64,000 nt of DNA from Streptomyces tagetis (lineage in GTDB: Bacteria; Actinomycetota; Actinomycetes; Streptomycetales; Streptomycetaceae), in NCBI RefSeq assembly GCF_018069565.1, contig NZ_JAGPNL010000003.1, positions 372,001 to 436,000 of the forward strand. The letters run 5' to 3'. Numbering within the stretch: the stretch's first letter is position 1; the number at the start of each line of letters is the position of its first letter. Positions 59,011-64,000 of this stretch are shown here, piece after piece. Made by a program: the position numbers and the translations under genes. The notes under the pieces were generated by a model. It did not search any database and had not been told where the DNA came from. It worked only from the letters and a program-made list of their open reading frames with translations.

Positions 59011-60221
59011 GCCGGGAAGCCTACGCGCGCCGCCGCGTCCTCCTCCCCGGAGCGCGGGGCGGGCACCTCGGCGGGCGGCCGTTCCCCGTCGCCGGTGCGC
59101 CGGGCGAGGCGGGCCACCCGGGCGCCCAGGCGGCGCAGGAAGGACGTCGGCAGGAAGACCGCGTCGGCCGCGATCATCGCCAGCGAGAAGAACGGCAGCC
59201 CCAGCACCACGGCGATCACGGCGTGCTCGGTCATCATCACGGCCAGCAGGAGGTTCTTGACCCGCCGGTTGAAGAGCGTGAACGGGAAGGCGACCTGCAC
59301 CACGACGGTGCCGTAGGTGATGAGCATGACCATGGTGCCGCTGGCCGCCAGCACCTGCGACAGGGCGGGCCACGGGGCGAAGTAGTCGAGGTGCAGCGGG
59401 TAGTAGACGGCGGTGCCGTCCTGCCAGCGCGAGCCCTGGATCTTGTACCAGCCGGCGGTGGCGTAGATCAGGCATGCCTCGGCCATGATGACCAGCAGGG
59501 CGCCGTTGTGCACCACGCGGGCGACGACGTCGAGCAGGACGCGCGGCTCGTCGCTCCGCGCGCGGCGCAGCACGGTCCACCACAGGGCCTGCGCGAGCCA
59601 CACCGTCCACAGCAGGACCGGGACGAGACGGTCGCCGTCGAGCCGCCCGGCCAGCGTCACCGCGACCAGCACGCAGCCGAGCACGGCCCACAGGACGGGC
59701 CCCGTCCGGTCGGTGACGCGCTCGCCCCGCGCGCGGGCCGCCTCCGCGCGCCGGGCCCGGCACGCGTCCAGGGACCACACCTGGGCGCACCGCGTGAACA
59801 CCAGGTAGATGCTCATCAGGTGCAGGACGTTGTCGCCGCCGTCGCCCATGAAGATGCTGCGGTTCTGGAGCGAGAGCACGCCGATCATGAACAGCACCGA
59901 CGTGGTGCGGGTGCGCCAGCCGAGCAGCAGCAGCACGCTCGCCAGGACGGCGAGGACGTAGACCGCCTCGAACCAGAACCGGCCGTCCCACCACAGGAGC
60001 GCCGTGAAGGCGCCGTTGTCCGCGATCAGTTGCTCGGCGAGATCGCGGCTCCAGGGGCCGTCGGGGCCGTACAGCTCGTGCCGGTGGGGCAGTTCGCGCA
60101 GCAGGAAGAGAAACCAGGTGAGGCTGAAGCCGATCCGGATCACGGCGGTCTGGTACGGGCCGAGCGCGGACCCGGTGACGCGGGCGATGCCGCGGGAGAG
60201 CGAGAGGGCGAGGCCGTTCAC
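59007..60221 (-). CDS. HTTM domain membrane protein (SdpB-like)
   Basis: A 404-aa protein with about eight membrane helices. The HTTM (horizontally transferred TM) domain resembles vitamin K-dependent gamma-carboxylase. Typical pieces are YQTAVIRIGFSLTWFLFLLRELPHR, LGWRTRTTSVLFMIGVLSLQNRSIFMGDGGDNVLHLM and YATAGWYKIQGSRWQDGTAVYYPLHLDYFAPWPALS. The partner DUF5819 gene is immediately upstream (GTGA overlap). In Bacillus the related SdpB and SdpA are needed together to mature the SDP toxin. No toxin precursor is visible here. Confidence 0.85.
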   Translation of the reverse strand: MNGLALSLSRGIARVTGSALGPYQTAVIRIGFSLTWFLFLLRELPHRHELYGPDGPWSRDLAEQLIADNGAFTALLWWDGRFWFEAVYVLAVLASVLLLLGWRTRTTSVLFMIGVLSLQNRSIFMGDGGDNVLHLMSIYLVFTRCAQVWSLDACRARRAEAARARGERVTDRTGPVLWAVLGCVLVAVTLAGRLDGDRLVPVLLWTVWLAQALWWTVLRRARSDEPRVLLDVVARVVHNGALLVIMAEACLIYATAGWYKIQGSRWQDGTAVYYPLHLDYFAPWPALSQVLAASGTMVMLITYGTVVVQVAFPFTLFNRRVKNLLLAVMMTEHAVIAVVLGLPFFSLAMIAADAVFLPTSFLRRLGARVARLARRTGDGERPPAEVPAPRSGEEDAAARVGFPA

Positions 60222-61198
60222 GCGGCGCCCCCTTCCGTGTCGCGGGCGGGCATCGGCCACCAGGGCAGCTCGCGGTGGTCGGGCCGCTGCGCGGAGACCT
60301 TCTCCCCGCTCCACGGGGGCGGCGCGACGGCGGTGGTGCGGGAGCGGTACTGGACGCGGTCGACCGAGCCGCCCGGACCGGCGACGCCGTCGCGCTCCAG
60401 GCGCAGGGCGGCGATGCGCAGCAGGTAGCTCTCGGAGAGGGCGCCCCTGAGGCCCACGGGGCGGTTGTCGGAGTCGTGGGTGGCGAGGAAGAAGTCCCAG
60501 GCGCGGCGGAGTTCGTTCTGCTGGGTGTGGCTCGGCAGCGGGTTGCCGCGGATGGCCAGGCCGTCCTGGGCGGAGAGGTCGTACCAGCCGGTGGTGCGCA
60601 CCCCGCCGTCCGCCGTGCTCACCTCGGCGCGGACCTGGACGGAGATGTTCTGCTGGAGCGGGTTGGGCGCGAACAGCTTCCAGTTCTGCTCGAACTCCGG
60701 GTAGATCCACTCGTCGACCACGGCGCCGTGCTGCTTGGTGAGGGTGTTCGAGGGGGCGACGTGCAGGAACATCAGGCCGACGTGGACACAGACGACGACG
60801 GCGACGACGGCGAGCGCGAGCGCGGCGCCGACCTGGTAGCGCGGGGACAGCGCGTCGACCCCGGCGCGGGGCCCTGCGGGCGGCGGGTCGGGCGGTGAGG
60901 CGGGGTCCTCGGACGGCTGGTCCTGGGCCTCGGGGGTCTCAGGGGCCTCAGGAGCCTCGGGGGTCTCAAGGGCCTCGGGGGTCTCAAGGGCCTCGCGGGC
61001 CTCAGGAGCCTCGCGGGCCTCAGGAGCCTCGCGGGCCTCAGGAGCCTCAGGAGCCCCGGACGCCTCCTCGGCACCGGGCGAGCCACCCGGCGGGCGTATC
61101 CGGTCGGCAGGGGCCTCGCGCGCCTCGGGGCGCACGTGCCCCGCCGGCCCGCCGGACCCGCCCCGCCCGGCGTTCGAGCCTGTCTCGTCCGCGTCCAT
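60218..61198 (-). CDS. DUF5819 family protein (SdpA-like partner of the HTTM protein)
   Basis: A 326-aa protein. Residues 1-115 are hydrophilic and dominated by repeats (EAREAP, ETPEAP; residues about 49-92). One TM helix follows at 122-146 (YQVGAALALAVVAVVVCVHVGLMFL), then the extracytoplasmic DUF5819 domain with the conserved WIYPEFEQNWKLFAPNPLQQN and later WYDLS and RRAWDFFLATH. The domain is similar to SdpA. Start ATG 61198 is preceded by GGCGGGA. Translation is coupled to the HTTM gene. The charged repeat tail on the cytoplasmic side is not typical of the family. Confidence 0.83.
   Translation of the reverse strand: MDADETGSNAGRGGSGGPAGHVRPEAREAPADRIRPPGGSPGAEEASGAPEAPEAREAPEAREAPEAREALETPEALETPEAPEAPETPEAQDQPSEDPASPPDPPPAGPRAGVDALSPRYQVGAALALAVVAVVVCVHVGLMFLHVAPSNTLTKQHGAVVDEWIYPEFEQNWKLFAPNPLQQNISVQVRAEVSTADGGVRTTGWYDLSAQDGLAIRGNPLPSHTQQNELRRAWDFFLATHDSDNRPVGLRGALSESYLLRIAALRLERDGVAGPGGSVDRVQYRSRTTAVAPPPWSGEKVSAQRPDHRELPWWPMPARDTEGGAA
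60922..61054 (-). repeat. 15-bp tandem repeats in the DUF5819 gene
   Basis: About nine imperfect 15-bp units coding xAPEA, EAREAP or ETPEA. Plus-strand motifs such as GCCTCAGGAGCCTCG and GCCTCGGGGGTCTCA alternate. Copy number probably varies between strains. Confidence 0.8.
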
Positions 61199-61447
61199 TC
61201 CCGCCCCGTCCCCGGTCTCGGTCGCCGGTACCGATCCGTCGTTCCGTCCGTTCCCCGGCGCTCGAACGCGAACGGTACTCAGGACCGCCCGTCCGCACAG
61301 CCCCGGGCGGACCACCCGCACCGCGGCCCCCGCCCGCACCGCCCGCCGGACCACGCGCCCGGACCAAGCGCCCGGACCAAGCTCCCGGAGCACGCGCCCG
61401 GGACCGGACAGGGCCACGACCTGACCCCGACCGGGCCCCGACCGGAT

Positions 61448-61795
61448 CTAGAGAACGTGCCCCGGCTCGCCCCGCTCGTCCCGGACGGGCCGGCCCGCCG
61501 CGGCCCAGCTCTGCATGCCGCCGTCGACGTTCACCGCGTCGATGCCCTGCTGGACGAGGTACTGGGTGACCTGGGCGGAACGCCCGCCGGAGCGGCAGAT
61601 CACGTGCACGCGGCCGTCGGCCGGCGCGGCCTCGGTCAGCTCCCCGTACCGGGCGACGAACTCGCTCAGCGGCAGGTGCAGCGCACCGTCGGCGTGACCG
61701 GCCCGCCACTCGTCGTCCTCGCGGACGTCCAGCAGGAAGTCGTCGTCCTTGAGGTCCGCGACCTCGACCGTGGGGACACCAGCTCCGAAACTCAT
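61448..61795 (-). CDS. rhodanese-like domain protein
   Basis: A 115-aa single-domain sulfurtransferase. The fold is complete: VEVADLKDDDFLLDVREDDEW, GHADGALHLPLSEF, and the active-site loop VICRSGGRSAQ with catalytic Cys, ending ADAVNVDGGMQSWAAAGRPV-type sequence. It may serve cyanide detoxification, thiosulfate metabolism or delivery of sulfane sulfur, for example to molybdenum cofactor or thiamine synthesis; none is shown. The ATG at 61795 is used because the frame upstream lacks a ribosome site; GGGGGC precedes it. Confidence 0.9.
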   Translation of the reverse strand: MSFGAGVPTVEVADLKDDDFLLDVREDDEWRAGHADGALHLPLSEFVARYGELTEAAPADGRVHVICRSGGRSAQVTQYLVQQGIDAVNVDGGMQSWAAAGRPVRDERGEPGHVL

Positions 61796-61847
61796 GCCCC
61801 CGACGCTACCGGAGCCCCTCACACCCGCCCGCGTCACTCCCGCCCGG

Positions 61848-62699
61848 TCACGCCTGTCCGAGCACGGAGGCCAGTTCGTCCTCCCGCTCGCGCACCTGCT
61901 GCGTGAGCTGCTCGCCGATCTCGTCCAGCAGCCGGTCGGGATCGTCCGGGGCCAGCCGCAGCATGGCGCCGATCGCGCTGTCCTCCAGCTCCCTGGCGAG
62001 CACGGTGAGCAGTTCCTTGCGCTCGGCGAGCCACTCCAGGCGGGCGTACAGCTCCTCGCCGTGGCTGGGCCGCCGCTCGGGCACCGGACCGGCCTCCCAC
62101 TCCGCGGCCAGTTCGCGCAGCTCGGCGGCGTCGCCGCGGGCGTAGGCGGCGTTGACGCGGGTGATGAACTCCTCGCGCCGGGCCCGTTCCCGCTCCTCCT
62201 GGGCGAGGTCGGGGTGGGCCTTGCGGGCCAGCTCGCGGTAGAGCTTGCGGGCCTCCTCGCCGGGCCGCACCCGCTGCGGGGGCCGTACCGCCTGGTCGGT
62301 GAGCATCGCGGCGGCCTCCGGGAACAGCCCGTGGCCGTCCATCCAGCCGTGCATCAGCTCCTCGACCCCGGGTATCGGCATCAGCCGGGCCCGTGCCTCG
62401 TCGGCGCGGCGCAGGTCGTCGGGGTCCTGGGTGCGGGCGGCGCGGGCCTCCAGGATCTGCGCCTCCAGCTCCTCCAGACGCGCGTAGACCGGGCCGAGCC
62501 GCTGTTCGTGCAGGCGAGAGAAGTTCTCCACCTCCACGCGGAAGGTCTCCAGCGCGATCTCGTACTCGATGAGTGCCTGCTCGGCGGCGCGAACGGCCCG
62601 TTCCAGGCGTTCCTCGGGCCGCGGCGCACCGTTACCGGGCGGCGCCGCCGAGTCCGCACCCGCGCCGTCGCCCCCCTGCTCAGCTTCCGGGGTCGTCAC
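61848..62699 (-). CDS. J domain-containing protein
   Basis: A 283-aa soluble protein, mostly helical. Residues about 30-90 are a coiled coil (VRAAEQALIEYEIALETFRVEV, LEELEAQILEARAARTQ). Residues about 150-195 contain a J-domain-like stretch with the HPD motif (EARKLYRELARKAHPDLAQEERERARREEFITRVNAAYARGD). A C-terminal coiled coil follows (ELLTVLARELEDSAIGAML). The role would be recruitment of DnaK. A TACGCT element lies 6 nt upstream of the GTG at 62699, so leaderless transcription is likely. Confidence 0.8.
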   Translation of the reverse strand: MTTPEAEQGGDGAGADSAAPPGNGAPRPEERLERAVRAAEQALIEYEIALETFRVEVENFSRLHEQRLGPVYARLEELEAQILEARAARTQDPDDLRRADEARARLMPIPGVEELMHGWMDGHGLFPEAAAMLTDQAVRPPQRVRPGEEARKLYRELARKAHPDLAQEERERARREEFITRVNAAYARGDAAELRELAAEWEAGPVPERRPSHGEELYARLEWLAERKELLTVLARELEDSAIGAMLRLAPDDPDRLLDEIGEQLTQQVREREDELASVLGQA

Positions 62700-62782
62700 C
62701 CGGACAGCGTAGGCCACGTTTCCGGGGCCCCGGATCGTCCCCGGGGGCCCCGGCACGCCGCCCAGGCCGTTCGCCGGGGCCC

Positions 62783-64000
62783 TCAGACGCCGGTCTCGGC
62801 CGCGACCCGCCCGGAACGCACCGCCGCGAGCAGGACGGCGTGGTCCGCCTCCGTACGGTCGGCGTAGGCGACGGCGAAGGCGGCCACGGCCGCGTCCAGT
62901 TCCCCGCTCTTGCCGCAGTACCCGGCGATCAGGCGCGGGTCGGCGCTGTGCGCGTGGGCGCGGGCCAGCAGGGCGCCGGTCATGCGGGCGTAGTCGTCGA
63001 TCTGGCCGGCGGCGAGCGCGGCGGGGTCGACGCTGCCCTGGCGGTTGCGGAACTGCCGTACCTGGAAGGGCCGCCCGGCGACCGAGGTCCAGCCCAGCAG
63101 GAGATCGCTGACCACCTGCATGCGCTGCTGGCCCCGTACGACCCGGCGGCCCTCGTGCTCGGGCCCGGGGACGGCGAAGCCGGCGGTGGCGAGGTGGGGC
63201 AGGAGGACGGAGGGCCGGGCCTCCTTGACCTGGAGCACGAGCGGTTCGCCGCGGTGGTCCAGGAGCAGCACCACGTAGGACCGGGTGCCGACGCTGCCGG
63301 TGCCGACGACGCGGAAGGCCACGTCGTGCACGGCGTACCGGGCCAGCAGGGGCAGCCGCTCCGCGGGCAGCGTGGCCAGGTACCCCTCCAGGGAGGCCGC
63401 GACCCGCGCCGCCTCCGCGTCCGGCACCCGGCGCAGCACGGGCGGGGCGTCGGTGAAGCGCCGTCCGCCGTCCTCGGTGGCCTCGGTCGACCTCGCCGCG
63501 AAACGGCCGCTGGTGTTGGCCCGCGCCTTCACGGAGACCCGCTCCAGCGTGCCGAGCAGGTCGTGGGCGTCGGTGTGGGAGACGAGTTCCTCGTCGGCGA
63601 CGGCGTTCCAGGCGTCCAGCACGGGGAGTCTCGCCAGCAGCCGCATGGTGCGCCGGTAGGAGCCGGCCGCGTCGTGGGCGGCGGCGCGGCAGGTGTCCTC
63701 GTCGGCGCCCGCCTCGCGGCCCGCGAGCACCAGCGAGGCGGCGAGCCGCTTGAGATCCCACTCCCAGGGGCCGGGAACGGTCTCGTCGAAGTCGTCGAGA
63801 TCGATGACGAGGCCGCCGCGCGCGTCGCCGTAGAGGCCGAAGTTGGCCGCGTGCGCGTCACCGCAGAGCTGGGCGGCGACCCGGGTCGCCGGAGTGCGGG
63901 CCAGGTCGTACGCCATCAGACCGGCCGAGCCGCGCAGGAAGGCGAAGGGCGTGGCCGCCATCCGCCCGGCGCGCAGCGGGGTCAGCTCGGGTATCCGGCC
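62783..64000 (-). CDS. DUF2252 family protein, N-terminus cut by the window edge
   Basis: 406 codons are visible; the frame is open through base 64000 (upstream residues RIPELTPLRAGRM), so the gene starts outside. DUF2252 is a large kinase-like family of unknown function. Typical blocks are MAATPFAFLRGSAGLMAYDLA, CGDAHAANFGLYGDARGGLVIDLDDFDE (kinase-like GDxHxxNxG loop and following DxDDF), VLQVKEARPS, VVRGQQRMQVVSDLLLGWTSV and FRQFRNRQGSVD-type sequence (QVRQFRNRQGSVDPA). These resemble aminoglycoside phosphotransferase-like catalytic motifs, but activity has not been shown. Confidence 0.88.
   Translation of the reverse strand, partial: GRIPELTPLRAGRMAATPFAFLRGSAGLMAYDLARTPATRVAAQLCGDAHAANFGLYGDARGGLVIDLDDFDETVPGPWEWDLKRLAASLVLAGREAGADEDTCRAAAHDAAGSYRRTMRLLARLPVLDAWNAVADEELVSHTDAHDLLGTLERVSVKARANTSGRFAARSTEATEDGGRRFTDAPPVLRRVPDAEAARVAASLEGYLATLPAERLPLLARYAVHDVAFRVVGTGSVGTRSYVVLLLDHRGEPLVLQVKEARPSVLLPHLATAGFAVPGPEHEGRRVVRGQQRMQVVSDLLLGWTSVAGRPFQVRQFRNRQGSVDPAALAAGQIDDYARMTGALLARAHAHSADPRLIAGYCGKSGELDAAVAAFAVAYADRTEADHAVLLAAVRSGRVAAETGV

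Overview
This window is a gene-dense, very high-GC segment of an actinobacterial chromosome, almost certainly Streptomyces. It shows strong G/C third-position codon bias and frequent GTG starts. It carries two exact copies of the Streptomyces parS sequence (GTTTCACGTGAAAC), mycothiol-dependent and WhiJ-type regulatory families, and a proteasome activator. From memory (not checked), the gene order resembles the S. coelicolor core region around SCO3790-SCO3840: metG, aspS, acyl-CoA dehydrogenase, D-Ala-D-Ala carboxypeptidase, bkd operon, paired Ser/Thr kinases, second bkd operon, lrp, paaN. The two parS sites, 37 kb apart, suggest the origin-proximal ParB-loading zone. No oriC, rRNA, tRNA, CRISPR array, insertion sequence or prophage was seen.

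Layout. 1-9 kb: the tail of an endonuclease/exonuclease/phosphatase-fold protein, a Tat-exported PhoX phosphatase with a PHO box, a Pro/Glu-rich von Willebrand A protein, metG, a small PH-domain protein and aspS. 9-18 kb: parS, a PAS-GAF-SpoIIE phosphatase with its own ATPase domain, an AI-2E-type permease, a GNAT-AAA ATPase fusion, a CorA transporter, a pirin-gene remnant, a peptide deformylase and the intact pirin gene. 18-28 kb: SseB-like protein, acyl-CoA dehydrogenase, M18 aminopeptidase, a thioredoxin-NHL protein, a WhiJ/AbaA-type cluster (XRE-DUF5753, DUF6879, 80-aa protein), a LURP-one-like protein and a nitrilase-family hydrolase. 28-34 kb: a mycothiol-dependent enzyme, a GntR-MFS operon, a secreted D-Ala-D-Ala carboxypeptidase and a YtrA-type GntR with a membrane partner.

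33.7-57 kb is organised around branched-chain acyl-CoA metabolism. It holds two complete E1-alpha/E1-beta/E2 operons. The first is divergent from an orphan NarL-type response regulator, the second from an Lrp/AsnC regulator. A 3-hydroxyacyl-CoA dehydrogenase-TetR operon follows, divergent from paaN. A shared palindrome (ACCGATYGTTCGGT) lies in front of both the second bkd operon and the dehydrogenase/paaN pair, which suggests that the TetR protein links them. Between the operons are a divergent pair of membrane Ser/Thr kinases, a Bpa-type proteasome activator, a quinone oxidoreductase, a potassium channel and a molybdenum cofactor pair (moeA, mobA-like). The second parS site spans the moeA stop and the channel start.

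58-64 kb: a TrmH-type rRNA methyltransferase translationally coupled to an HTTM membrane protein and a DUF5819 protein (an SdpB/SdpA-like pair), a rhodanese, a J-domain protein and a DUF2252 gene cut by the window edge. Many intergenic gaps hold strong GC-rich hairpins that look like terminators. Most genes are ordinary core genes. The most interesting signals are in regulatory DNA: dual-coding parS, the PHO box, the paired TetR boxes, the bkd palindromes, the decayed pirin copy and a repeat array behind the second bkd operon.
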